Positions 56,278 to 64,000 of a DNA stretch of 64,000 nt are shown piece by piece. The stretch spans positions 1 through 64,000 of the forward strand of contig QHRW01000108.1 of assembly GCA_003220265.1 (NCBI GenBank), in the 5' to 3' direction. The notes below the pieces were generated by a model. The model had not been told where the DNA came from. It saw nothing but the letters and a program-made list of their open reading frames with translations, and made no database searches. Numbering within the stretch: position 1 is the first letter of the stretch; each line of letters starts with the position of its first letter. Both the position numbers and the translations under genes were made by a program. This DNA comes from Candidatus Rokuibacteriota bacterium. GTDB lineage: Bacteria > Methylomirabilota > Methylomirabilia > Rokubacteriales > CSP1-6.

Positions 56278-58566
56278 ATGACGGATCTCGAGGTTCTCGA
56301 GCGCATCCAGCGGCGCGTGCTCTGGCTCTCGGCGTGGATGGTGCACGCGGCCAATGCGCGTCCGGCCGTCGATGGTCTGAAGGTCGGGGGCCACCAGGCC
56401 TCCTCGTCGTCGGTGGTGAGCCTGCTGACCGCGCTCTACTTCCAGGCCCTGCGGCCGGACGACGTCGTCGCCGTCAAGGCGCACGCCTCGCCGGCGTTCT
56501 ACGCGATCCAGTATTTGCGCGGCCGCCTCGGCGCGGCCGATCTCGAGCGGCTGCGCGTCTTCGGCGGTCTGCAGGCCTACCCGAGCCGCCGCAAGAATCC
56601 CGAGATCGTCGATCTCTCCACCGGCTCGATGGGCCTGGGCGCCGTCGCCGCCACCTTCGGCGGGCTCGCCACGCGCTACCTCGTGGATCACGGCGGCGCC
56701 GCCGCGCCGGCGCGCTTCGTCGTGATGGTCGGCGACGCCGAGCTCGACGAGGGCAACGTCTGGGAGATGCTCGGCGAAGAGGTGGTGCGCAAGCTCGGCA
56801 ACGTGCTCTGGGTCGTGGACGTGAATCGCCAGAGCCTCGATCGCGTGACGGCCGACGCGCGCCCGCGCCAGCTCGCCGAGATGTTCCGCGCGGCCGGCTG
56901 GCGCGTGGACGAGCTGCGCTGGGGCCGCGCACTGCGGGCGCGCTTCGCGCAGCCCGGCGGCGAGCGCCTGCAAGCGCGGCTGGAGGCGATGTCGGCGAGC
57001 GAGTACCAGCGCTTGCTGCGGCTGCCGGCCGGCGGCCTGCGCAAGGCGCTCGTCACGACGCCCGACGGCGGCATCGACGGCACGCTCGATCGGTTGCTCG
57101 CCGATCTCGCAGACGACACGCTGGCCGCGCTCGTCGGCGACGTCGGCGGCCATGACCTCGCGCTGATCCTCGACGCCTACGCGACGGCCGCGCGCGACAC
57201 CACGCGGCCGTCCGTCATCCTCGCGCACACGATCAAGGGCTGGGGTCTGCCCTTCGCCGGCGATCCGCTGAATCACACGATGGTCACGGGCCCCGCGCAG
57301 ATCGACGCGCTGCGCGCGGCGCTCGGCGTGACGCCCGGCGAGGAGTGGGCGGGCTTCGCGCCCGACACGCCGGAGGCGCGCCACATCCGCGCGCTGCCGC
57401 CGCTGTTCCTGCCGCCGCCGTCGCCACCGGCGCCGGCCATTCCCGACGCGCTCGACGAGCCGTATCCCGAGCAGGCCTCCACGCAGGAAGCGTTCGGCCG
57501 CGTGCTGGCCGCGCTCGGCCGGCTGCCCGTCGGGGACGACATCGTCACGCTCTCGGCCGACGTGGCGGTGACGACCCATCTGGCCGGCTGGATGAATCGC
57601 AAGGGCGTCTACTTCCCCGAGGCGCGGCCCGATCCGTTCGCCGACGTGCCGCAGACGCTCAAGTGGCGCGAAAGCCCCGGCGGCCAGCACATCGAGCTCG
57701 GCATCGCCGAGCACGACCTGTTCCTGCTGCTGGCGGCGCTCGGGCTCACCGCGGAGCTGTCGGGCCGCACGCTGCTGCCGATCGGCACGCTCTACGATCC
57801 GTTCGTGACGCGCGGCCTCGACGCCCTCTACCACGCGCTCTACGCCGGCGCGCGCTTCGTCGTGGTGGCCACGCCGTCGGGCGTGAGCCTGGCCCCCGAG
57901 GGCGGCGCGCACCAGTCGGTGATCACGCCGGGCCTCGGTGTGACGCTGCCCGACCTCGCGTACTACGAGCCGGCGTTCGCGCAGGAGGTCGAGTGGATCC
58001 TCCTCGCCGGCTTGCGCGCCGTGGCGGAGCGCCGCGAGAGCCTCTACCTGCGACTGAGCACGGCGCCGGTCGATCAGCGCGTGGCGCCGCCGGCAGGCGC
58101 CGAGCAGCGCGCCGCCGTCCTCGCGGGCGGCTACCGGTTGATCGACGGACGCCGCGCCGAGGGCTGGACTCCGGAGCGCGCGGTCAACCTCTTCGCGACA
58201 GGCGTGATGGTGACCGAGGCGCTGGCGGCGGCCCGGGGGCTCGCCGCGCGAGGCGCGTTCCCCAGCGTCTTCGTCGTGACGAGCCCCGATCGGCTCTATC
58301 GCGGCCTCCGGGAGCCGCGGCCCTACGTGGAGGCGCTCGTCTCCGCCGACGAGGAAGAAGTGCCGCTCGTCTCCGTCCTCGACGGCCACTCTCACGCGCT
58401 GGCGTTCCTGGGCGGCGCCCTCGGTGTCCCGCAGCTCGCCCTCGGCGTGGACACCTTCGGCCAGTCGGGGACGCGCCCCGATCTCTACCGGCACTACGGC
58501 ATCGATGCCGACGCCATCGTCCGTGCCGCGGTTGTTCTCCTCGGAGGTGCGTCGCTCTCGGGTTGA
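56278..58566 (+). CDS. Homodimeric pyruvate-dehydrogenase-E1-like thiamine enzyme (AceE/transketolase fold)
   Basis: 762 residues. The thiamine-diphosphate motif is G-D-A-E-L-D-E-G-N-V-W-E ... V-V-D-V-N-R-Q-S-L-D (about 150-185), most like AceE-type E1; G-G-H-Q-A-S-S-S-S near 40 and H-T-I-K-G-W-G-L-P near 320 agree. The transketolase pyrimidine domain has S-A-D-V-A-V-T-T-H and H-I-E-L-G-I-A-E-H-D (catalytic Glu) near 480. It is shorter than AceE (about 890). No E2 or E3 gene is nearby, so it may act alone or with distant partners; the oxo-acid substrate is uncertain. Confidence 0.85.
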   Translation: MTDLEVLERIQRRVLWLSAWMVHAANARPAVDGLKVGGHQASSSSVVSLLTALYFQALRPDDVVAVKAHASPAFYAIQYLRGRLGAADLERLRVFGGLQAYPSRRKNPEIVDLSTGSMGLGAVAATFGGLATRYLVDHGGAAAPARFVVMVGDAELDEGNVWEMLGEEVVRKLGNVLWVVDVNRQSLDRVTADARPRQLAEMFRAAGWRVDELRWGRALRARFAQPGGERLQARLEAMSASEYQRLLRLPAGGLRKALVTTPDGGIDGTLDRLLADLADDTLAALVGDVGGHDLALILDAYATAARDTTRPSVILAHTIKGWGLPFAGDPLNHTMVTGPAQIDALRAALGVTPGEEWAGFAPDTPEARHIRALPPLFLPPPSPPAPAIPDALDEPYPEQASTQEAFGRVLAALGRLPVGDDIVTLSADVAVTTHLAGWMNRKGVYFPEARPDPFADVPQTLKWRESPGGQHIELGIAEHDLFLLLAALGLTAELSGRTLLPIGTLYDPFVTRGLDALYHALYAGARFVVVATPSGVSLAPEGGAHQSVITPGLGVTLPDLAYYEPAFAQEVEWILLAGLRAVAERRESLYLRLSTAPVDQRVAPPAGAEQRAAVLAGGYRLIDGRRAEGWTPERAVNLFATGVMVTEALAAARGLAARGAFPSVFVVTSPDRLYRGLREPRPYVEALVSADEEEVPLVSVLDGHSHALAFLGGALGVPQLALGVDTFGQSGTRPDLYRHYGIDADAIVRAAVVLLGGASLSG

Positions 58567-58613
58567 CGAGCTCGCGTCGGGCCAACGGCCCGGGAGATGC
58601 AACGGGGACAGGC

Positions 58614-59252
58614 ATGGCTCGACGGCTCGAGACGACAGGCTCTGCGGCGCACTTCATGCCGGCGCGCAAGACGCTCCCGGCGCTCCGGGCGGCGGCGGCG
58701 GGGTGCCGCGGGTGCGACCTCTACAAGCGCGGGACGCAGACGGTGTTCGGCGAGGGGCGGGCCGACGCCAGGGTCATGATGATCGGCGAGCAGCCGGGCC
58801 ACGAGGAAGACCTCGCGGGCAAGCCGTTCGTCGGGCCGGCGGGCAAACTGCTCGACCGCGCCCTGGCCGAGGCCGGCATCCCCCGCGACGACGTCTACGT
58901 CACGAACGTGGTGAAGCACTTCAAGTGGGAGCCGCGCGGCAAGCGCCGCATCCACGCCAAGCCCAACCAGATGGAGATCAGCGCCTGCCTGCCCTGGCTG
59001 CAGGCGGAGCTCGACGTGGTGAAGCCCGAGGCCGTCGTGTGCCTGGGGGCCACCGCAGCCCAGGCGCTCCTCGGCCCGAAATTCCGCGTCACCAAGGAGC
59101 GCGGCCGCTGGGTGAAGGCGCCGTGGGCGCTCCGCGTGCTGGCCACGGTGCATCCCTCGTCGATCCTGCGCGCGCCCGACGACGAGGCGCGCCACCGCGA
59201 GTTCGAGCGCTTCGTCGCCGACCTCGTCCACGTGCGCGCCGCCCTGGCCTGA
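58614..59252 (+). CDS. udgX: UdgX-type uracil-DNA glycosylase
   Basis: 212 residues from ATG 58614. The family 4-like fold has motif A G-E-Q-P-G-H-E-E-D (58-66), P-F-V-G-P-A-G-K-L-L, and motif B H-P-S (180-182). The mark of UdgX is present: the inserted loop K-R-R-I-H at 110-114, whose His (H114) in known UdgX proteins bonds covalently to the site of the removed uracil. Four Cys (31, 34, 125, 143) fit the 4Fe-4S cluster. It excises uracil and caps the site. No other repair gene is next to it. Confidence 0.92.
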   Translation: MARRLETTGSAAHFMPARKTLPALRAAAAGCRGCDLYKRGTQTVFGEGRADARVMMIGEQPGHEEDLAGKPFVGPAGKLLDRALAEAGIPRDDVYVTNVVKHFKWEPRGKRRIHAKPNQMEISACLPWLQAELDVVKPEAVVCLGATAAQALLGPKFRVTKERGRWVKAPWALRVLATVHPSSILRAPDDEARHREFERFVADLVHVRAALA

Positions 59253-59298
59253 GCCCCACCCCGGCCGGCCATGCGACGGGGTATACTTCGTCCATTCC

Positions 59299-60774
59299 AT
59301 GGCGACGCTGACGCTCGACCGTAAATCCGCGCTCCGGCGGGAGCTCGAGGCCATCGTGGGCCGGGGTGGGGTGCTGTCCGAGCCCGACGAGCTGCTCGTC
59401 TACGAGTCGGATGGCCTCACGCTCTTCCGCGCGCTCGCCGACTTCGTCGTCTTTCCGACCAGCGCCGAGCACGTCGCCGCGCTGGTGCGCGTGGCGCAGC
59501 GCGAGGGGATGCCGTTCGTGGCGCGCGGGGCGGGGACGGGGCTGTCGGGCGGCTGCCTGCCTTCGGAAGGCGGGCTGGTGATCTCGCTGATGCGGATGAA
59601 CCGCGTCCTCGAGGTGGACTACGACAACCAGCTTGCCGTCGTGGAGCCCGGGCTCGTGAACCTGCATCTGTCGTGGGCCGTAGGGCCGCACGGCTACTAC
59701 TACGCGCCCGATCCCTCCAGCCAGCAGGCGTGCACGATCGGCGGCAACATCGCCAACAACTCCGGCGGGCCGCACACGCTCAAATACGGCGTCACCGTCA
59801 ATCACGTGCTCGGGCTCGAGGTCGTCATGCCCGACGGCGAGATCGTCTGGCTCGGCGGCAAGACGCGCGATGCGCTCGGTTACGACCTGGCCGGCGTGTT
59901 CGTCGGCTCCGAAGGCACCTTCGGGATCGCCACGAAGATCGTCGTGAGGATCCTCCGAAAGCCGCAAGCGGTGAAGACCGTCCTCGCGGTGTTCGATCAG
60001 ATCGAGCAGGCGTCGGCGGCGGTCTCCGCCATCATCGCGCGCGGTCTCGTGCCCGCCGCCGTCGAGATGATCGACCAGCTCACGATCCAGGCCGTCGAGG
60101 ACGCCTTCGGCTGCGGCTATCCGCGCGACGCGGCGGCCGCGCTGCTGATCGAGGTGGACGGCCTGCGCGCCGGCATCGAGGCGCAGTGCGAGCGGATCGT
60201 CGACGCCTGCCGCCAGTCCGGCGCGCGCGAGGTCCGCGCGGCGGCCGACGAGGCCGAGCGCCAGCTTCTCTGGAAGGGCCGCAAGTCGGCCTTCGGCGCC
60301 TACGGCCGCGTGTCGCCCGCCTACATGGTGATGGACGGCGTCATCCCCCGCACGAAGCTGCCCTACGTGCTCGGGCGGGTGAACGAGATCGTGGCCGCCC
60401 AGGGGTTGCGCGTCGGCAACGTGTTCCACGCCGGCGACGGCAACCTGCACCCGAACATCCTCTACGACCCGCGCAAGCCCGGCGAGGAGGCGCGTGTCGT
60501 CGCCGCCGGCGCCGAGATCATGAAGATCTGCGCGGAGGTCGGCGGCTCGATCTCCGGCGAGCACGGCATCGGGCTCGAGAAATCGGACTTCATGCCGTTC
60601 ATCTTCTCGGCGGCGGACCTCGCCTTCATGCAGCGGCTCAAGACCGCGTTCAACCCCACGGGTCTCTGCAATCCCGGCAAGGTCTTCCCGACACGGAAGT
60701 CCTGTGGTGAGGCGGGGCCGGTGGCCTACCGGCCGCACCCCATCGAAGAGCGGGGGCTGGCCCAGCGCTTCTGA
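59299..60774 (+). CDS. glcD: Glycolate oxidase-type FAD subunit GlcD
   Basis: 491 residues, standard for GlcD. The FAD site is R-G-A-G-T-G-L-S-G-G-C-L-P near 75, followed by I-G-G-N-I-A-N-N-S-G-G-P-H near 150 and G-S-E-G-T-F-G-I near 205. The C-terminal G-N-V-F-H-A-G-D-G-N-L-H-P-N and G-S-I-S-G-E-H-G-I-G-L-E-K motifs are those of GlcD and D-lactate dehydrogenase-type flavoproteins. With GlcE and GlcF it oxidises glycolate or a similar 2-hydroxy acid at the membrane. A possible -10 (TATACT) lies 12 bases before the ATG. Confidence 0.93.
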   Translation: MATLTLDRKSALRRELEAIVGRGGVLSEPDELLVYESDGLTLFRALADFVVFPTSAEHVAALVRVAQREGMPFVARGAGTGLSGGCLPSEGGLVISLMRMNRVLEVDYDNQLAVVEPGLVNLHLSWAVGPHGYYYAPDPSSQQACTIGGNIANNSGGPHTLKYGVTVNHVLGLEVVMPDGEIVWLGGKTRDALGYDLAGVFVGSEGTFGIATKIVVRILRKPQAVKTVLAVFDQIEQASAAVSAIIARGLVPAAVEMIDQLTIQAVEDAFGCGYPRDAAAALLIEVDGLRAGIEAQCERIVDACRQSGAREVRAAADEAERQLLWKGRKSAFGAYGRVSPAYMVMDGVIPRTKLPYVLGRVNEIVAAQGLRVGNVFHAGDGNLHPNILYDPRKPGEEARVVAAGAEIMKICAEVGGSISGEHGIGLEKSDFMPFIFSAADLAFMQRLKTAFNPTGLCNPGKVFPTRKSCGEAGPVAYRPHPIEERGLAQRF

Positions 60775-60776
60775 GC

Positions 60777-62096
60777 GTGGGCGGCACTTCGGGCGTGCAA
60801 GGCCTGCTCGACAAGCTTCGCGCCACCGTCGGCGCGCCGAACGTCCTCACGGGCATCGACCTCTCGCCGTTCGTCGTGGAAGGGCGCACGCCCGACGTCG
60901 TCGTGTTGCCGGGCTCCGTCGGCGAGGTCGGCGCCGTCGTGCAGCAAGCCGCCGCGGCCAAGGTGCCGGTGACCCCGTGGGGCGGCGGCACCGCGGCGGC
61001 GGTCGGGGCGCCGCCCGCGCGCGTCGGGATCGTGCTCGCGCTCAAGCGGCTCGATCGCCTCGTCGAGCACGAGCCCGGCGATCTCACGGTGACGGCGGAG
61101 GCCGGTCTGACGCTGGAGGCGCTGCAGACGGCGCTGCGCGCACGCGGGCAGTGGCTCTCGCTCGATCCGCCCGAGGCCGAGCGCGCCACCATCGGCGGGC
61201 TCATCGCCGCCAACGCGTCCGGCCCGCGACGTCATCTGTACGGCACCGTGCGCGATCTCCTCATCGGCGTCACCGTCGTCACGGCCGACGGCAGCGTCGT
61301 GCGCGGGGGCGGCAAGGTCGTGAAGAACGTGGCGGGCTACGATCTGCCCAAGCTGTTCATCGGCTCCTACGGCACGCTCGGCATCGTGGTGGAGGCGACG
61401 TTCAAGCTGCGGCCGCTGCCGGAAGACGAGCGGCTCGTCGGCGTGACGTTCGATCGGCTCAAGGATGCCGGGGCCGCCGCGCGCGCCGTGCTCGCCGAGG
61501 ACCTGATACCGAACGCGATCGAAATCCTCGACGCCGCCGCCGGCGCGCCGCTGGGCCTCGGCCCCGTGACGCTCGTCGTCGGCTTCGACGGCCTGCGCGA
61601 GCAGGTGGAGTTCCAGGCGAGCGCGCTGGCCGACATGACCGCTTCGCTGGGCGGCCGCCGGGCGACCACGCTGCCGGCCTCCGCGTGGACGCATCTGGCG
61701 GCGCCCGCCCGCGACGCGTTCGCCTCGCCCGGGGCCGTGATGAGCCTGAGCGTGCTGCCCACGATGGTGGCCGACACGATGGAGCAGGGAACGGAAGCCG
61801 CGCGCCGTCGGGGGCTGGCCAGCGCGTGGGCCGCGCACGCCGGCGTCGGCGCCGTCACGGGCGCCGTCGTCGCCGACCGCGAAGCGGCCACGGTGGCGGC
61901 CGTGCTCGCGGAGTGGCGCGTCATCGCGCGGGCCGCCGGCGGCCACGCGACGCTGGCGTGGGCGCCGCTGGCCGTGAAGTCGCAGGTGCCGGTGTGGGAC
62001 GATCCCGGCCCGGCCGGCCGTATCATGCAGCACATCAAGGCGCAGCTCGATCCCAACAACGTGCTGAACCCCGGCCGCTTCGTGAGCGGGATCTGA
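60777..62096 (+). CDS. glcE: Glycolate oxidase subunit GlcE
   Basis: 439 residues from GTG 60777, two bases after the glcD stop. FAD-binding features are P-W-G-G-G-T-A-A-A-V-G-A near 65, A-T-I-G-G-L-I-A-A-N-A-S-G near 140, and K-N-V-A-G-Y-D-L-P-K-L-F-I-G-S-Y-G-T-L-G-I-V near 185. The end L-D-P-N-N-V-L-N-P-G-R-F matches the family. It is longer than E. coli GlcE (350) and keeps a full C-terminal domain. Confidence 0.92.
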   Translation: MGGTSGVQGLLDKLRATVGAPNVLTGIDLSPFVVEGRTPDVVVLPGSVGEVGAVVQQAAAAKVPVTPWGGGTAAAVGAPPARVGIVLALKRLDRLVEHEPGDLTVTAEAGLTLEALQTALRARGQWLSLDPPEAERATIGGLIAANASGPRRHLYGTVRDLLIGVTVVTADGSVVRGGGKVVKNVAGYDLPKLFIGSYGTLGIVVEATFKLRPLPEDERLVGVTFDRLKDAGAAARAVLAEDLIPNAIEILDAAAGAPLGLGPVTLVVGFDGLREQVEFQASALADMTASLGGRRATTLPASAWTHLAAPARDAFASPGAVMSLSVLPTMVADTMEQGTEAARRRGLASAWAAHAGVGAVTGAVVADREAATVAAVLAEWRVIARAAGGHATLAWAPLAVKSQVPVWDDPGPAGRIMQHIKAQLDPNNVLNPGRFVSGI

Positions 62097-62106
62097 ACGG
62101 GAGACC

Positions 62107-63489
62107 ATGACTCACGCGACATCCGACACGCCGGCCTCGACGAGCCCGCTGGCGCTGCACGGCCTCAGCGTCGAGGGCGTGAACCAGTGCGTGCACTGCG
62201 GCCTCTGCCTCGCCTACTGTCCGACGTTCTCCGAGCTCGGGACCGAGATGGACTCGCCGCGCGGCCGCATCTTCCTCATCAAGTCACTGGCCGAGGGCCG
62301 GATCGGCCTCAGCGACCCGACGGTCGAGCACCTCTCGCTCTGCCTCGACTGCCGGGCGTGCGAGACCGTATGCCCGGCCGGCGTGCCCTACGGGCGCCTG
62401 ATCGAGGCGGCCAAGGCCGAGATCGAGCGCCAGCGCCCCGGCGGCGCCGCCCGGCGCGCGTTCCGCTGGCTGAACTTCGGCATGCTGCTCGGGAGCCCGC
62501 GCGTGCTGCGCGCCGCCGCCGCCGGCCTGCACTTCTACCAGGCGAGCGGCCTGCAGCGCCTCGTGCGGCGCAGCGGACTGACCCGCCTGCTGCCGGGCAC
62601 GTTGCCGGCGTGGGAAGCGCTGCTGCCGCCGCTGCCGGCGGACCGCGCGCCGCTGGCGCCCCTGACGCCCGCGGTGGGCGCCCGCCGCGCGCGGGTGGCG
62701 ATGCTCACGGGCTGCGTGCAATCGGTGGTCTTCGGCGCCCACAACCGCGCGACGGCGCGCGTGCTGGCGCGCAACGGGTGCGACGTGCTGGCGCCGCCGC
62801 AAGGCTGCTGCGGCGCGCTCAACGCGCACGGGGGCGATCACGCGCGCGCCGTCGAGATGGCCAAGCGCACGATCGAGACCTTCGAGGCGGCCGGCGCCGA
62901 GACGGTGGTCGTCAACACGTCGGGCTGCGGCGCGCACATGAAGGCCTACGGCGCGCTGCTCGCGAGCGAGCCGGGCTGGGCCGAGCGCGCCGCTCGCTTC
63001 GCGCGGACCGTGCAGGACATCAGCGAGTTCCTCGCCCAGGCTCCGCTGCGCGGACCGCTGGCGCCGGTGCCCATGACCGTGACATACCACGACCCGTGTC
63101 ACGTCGTGCACGGCCAGAAGATCCGCCGCCAGCCGCGCGAGCTGCTCGCCCAGATCCCGGCCCTGCGCGTCGTTGACTTGCCGGAGTCCGACTGGTGCTG
63201 CGGCTCGGCCGGCATCTACAACCTCACGCAGCCGGAGATGGCCGACCGCCTGCTGCGGCGGAAGGTGCGCAACGTGGAGTCGACGAAGGCCGAGGCCGTC
63301 GTCACCGCCAACCCGGGCTGCATCCTGCAGATCCAGGCCGGCCTGCGCGCGGCGGGCCGCGACGTGCCGGTGCTCCACCTCGTCGAGATCCTCGACAAGG
63401 CCTATACCTCGGCGGGCGGCTCGACGGTGCCCTCCGATGCCTCCCCCAGGATCGATGGCGGCGGCAAAGTCGCCGCTCGAGCACGGTGA
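62107..63489 (+). CDS. glcF: Glycolate oxidase iron-sulfur subunit GlcF
   Basis: 460 residues. Two 4Fe-4S motifs lie near the start, C-V-H-C-G-L-C-L-A-Y-C-P and C-L-D-C-R-A-C-E-T-V-C-P, and two CCG domains follow (C-C-G-A-L-N-A-H near 235, C-C-G-S-A-G near 365). It carries electrons from GlcDE to the quinone pool. It begins ten bases after glcE and its stop overlaps the MoaB start (GTGA). A tail of about 20 residues after I-L-D-K-A-Y is extra. Confidence 0.94.
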   Translation: MTHATSDTPASTSPLALHGLSVEGVNQCVHCGLCLAYCPTFSELGTEMDSPRGRIFLIKSLAEGRIGLSDPTVEHLSLCLDCRACETVCPAGVPYGRLIEAAKAEIERQRPGGAARRAFRWLNFGMLLGSPRVLRAAAAGLHFYQASGLQRLVRRSGLTRLLPGTLPAWEALLPPLPADRAPLAPLTPAVGARRARVAMLTGCVQSVVFGAHNRATARVLARNGCDVLAPPQGCCGALNAHGGDHARAVEMAKRTIETFEAAGAETVVVNTSGCGAHMKAYGALLASEPGWAERAARFARTVQDISEFLAQAPLRGPLAPVPMTVTYHDPCHVVHGQKIRRQPRELLAQIPALRVVDLPESDWCCGSAGIYNLTQPEMADRLLRRKVRNVESTKAEAVVTANPGCILQIQAGLRAAGRDVPVLHLVEILDKAYTSAGGSTVPSDASPRIDGGGKVAARAR

Positions 63490-64000
63490 ATCAACCGCGG
63501 GCGTCGACTCCGGACGAGCACAAGGCGACGGCGCCGACCAGTGTCGGTTGCTTCGTGCTGACGGTCTCCGACACGAAGACGACCGACACGGATACCAGTG
63601 GCAAGATCATTCGTGACCTGCTGAGCGGCGCCGGCCATACCGTCGTCGGCTCGGCGATCGTGCGGGACGAGCCGGCGGACGTCACGCGCGTGGTGCGCGA
63701 GGCGTGCGCGGACGCGAGGGTACGGGTGGTGATCCTCACCGGCGGCACCGGCATCACCTCGCGCGACTCGACGTTCGAGGCCGTGTCGGCCCTGCTCGAC
63801 AAGACGCTGCCCGGCTTCGGCGAGCTCTTCCGCGTGCTGTCCTTCCAGGACGTCGGCGCTGCCGCCATGCTCTCGCGCGCGCAGATGGGCATCCACGCCC
63901 GACGGATCGTGGTCTCGCTGCCTGGCTCGCCCAACGCCTGCCGCCTGGCGCTCGACAAGCTCCTGCTGCCCGAGCTGGGCCACCTCGTTCGCGAAGTCAG
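63486..64000 (+). CDS. MoaB/Mog-family molybdenum cofactor protein, cut by the window end
   Basis: GTG 63486 overlaps the glcF stop; the frame is open to the last base, giving at least 171 residues. V-G-C-F-V-L-T-V-S-D-T-K-T ... T-D-T-S-G near the start and V-V-I-L-T-G-G-T-G-I-T-S-R-D-S-T near 90 are the molybdopterin-binding motif. The Q-M-G-I-H ... S-L-P-G-S-P-N-A-C near 145 is also conserved. It adenylates molybdopterin or is a close relative. It may serve the molybdenum hydroxylase coded at 20310. Confidence 0.85.
   Translation, partial: MNQPRASTPDEHKATAPTSVGCFVLTVSDTKTTDTDTSGKIIRDLLSGAGHTVVGSAIVRDEPADVTRVVREACADARVRVVILTGGTGITSRDSTFEAVSALLDKTLPGFGELFRVLSFQDVGAAAMLSRAQMGIHARRIVVSLPGSPNACRLALDKLLLPELGHLVREV

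Overview
The window is a 64 kb, GC-rich chromosomal piece (third codon positions are mostly G or C) from a Gram-negative-type bacterium. Evidence for the cell type is an outer-membrane TolC channel, a C-terminal-Phe beta-barrel protein, RND efflux, twin-arginine signal peptides and sigma-54 control. The gene mix (orphan ABC substrate-binding proteins, Bug/TctC receptors, LLM flavin oxidoreductases, Cox-type molybdenum hydroxylase, GlcDEF, many GAF/REC/GGDEF proteins) resembles soil lineages such as Candidatus Rokubacteria (Methylomirabilota). That placement is inference; no rRNA or other phylogenetic marker is present, and no tRNA, CRISPR array or insertion sequence was recognised.

Region by region: 1-3100 is a patchwork of very small genes, several coding one or two C-x2-C ... 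H-x2-C modules, next to a receiver domain that has lost most phosphorylation residues. 3102-9751 is a copper/silver-type RND efflux operon (two tiny membrane or secreted proteins, CusA-like pump, FixH/YtkA-like protein, TolC-like channel, adaptor), followed by an outer-membrane barrel protein. 10846-13587 holds two orphan family-1 substrate-binding proteins. 13721-14757 has more small genes, including a paralogue of the two-module Cys/His protein. 14761-20242 (minus) is a run of LLM oxidoreductase, LLM oxidoreductase, TctC receptor, aminotransferase and GNAT-like protein. Divergent to it, 20310-27724 (plus) encodes a molybdenum hydroxylase (large, CoxG, FAD and 2Fe-2S subunits) and TctB-TctA. 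TctA carries an exact in-frame tandem duplication of 1341 bp. An amidase with a small GatC/AtzG-like partner converges on it.

29398-41535 contains an NYN/LOTUS-like RNA-binding protein, a GGDEF and JmjC/cupin pair, a Dpp-type oligopeptide ABC operon lacking ATPases in the window, and a GH63-type glucosidase - aldolase - glucokinase set.

41583-56106 is a signalling block: two multi-domain histidine kinases, then (after a GNAT and a secreted protein) an apparent sigma-54 operon. That operon runs from a PD-(D/E)xK-like protein lacking the catalytic E-x-K, through REC-GAF-HD-GYP and a lone receiver, to two tandem paralogous methyltransferases. A near-consensus -24/-12 promoter, an upstream dyad and an NtrC-type activator gene lie directly upstream, and a GAF-GGDEF cyclase is divergent from the activator. 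This is the best candidate for an undescribed system here.

56278-64000 carries an AceE-like E1 enzyme, a UdgX-type uracil-DNA glycosylase with the K-R-R-I-H loop, GlcD-GlcE-GlcF and the start of a MoaB/Mog gene that runs off the window.
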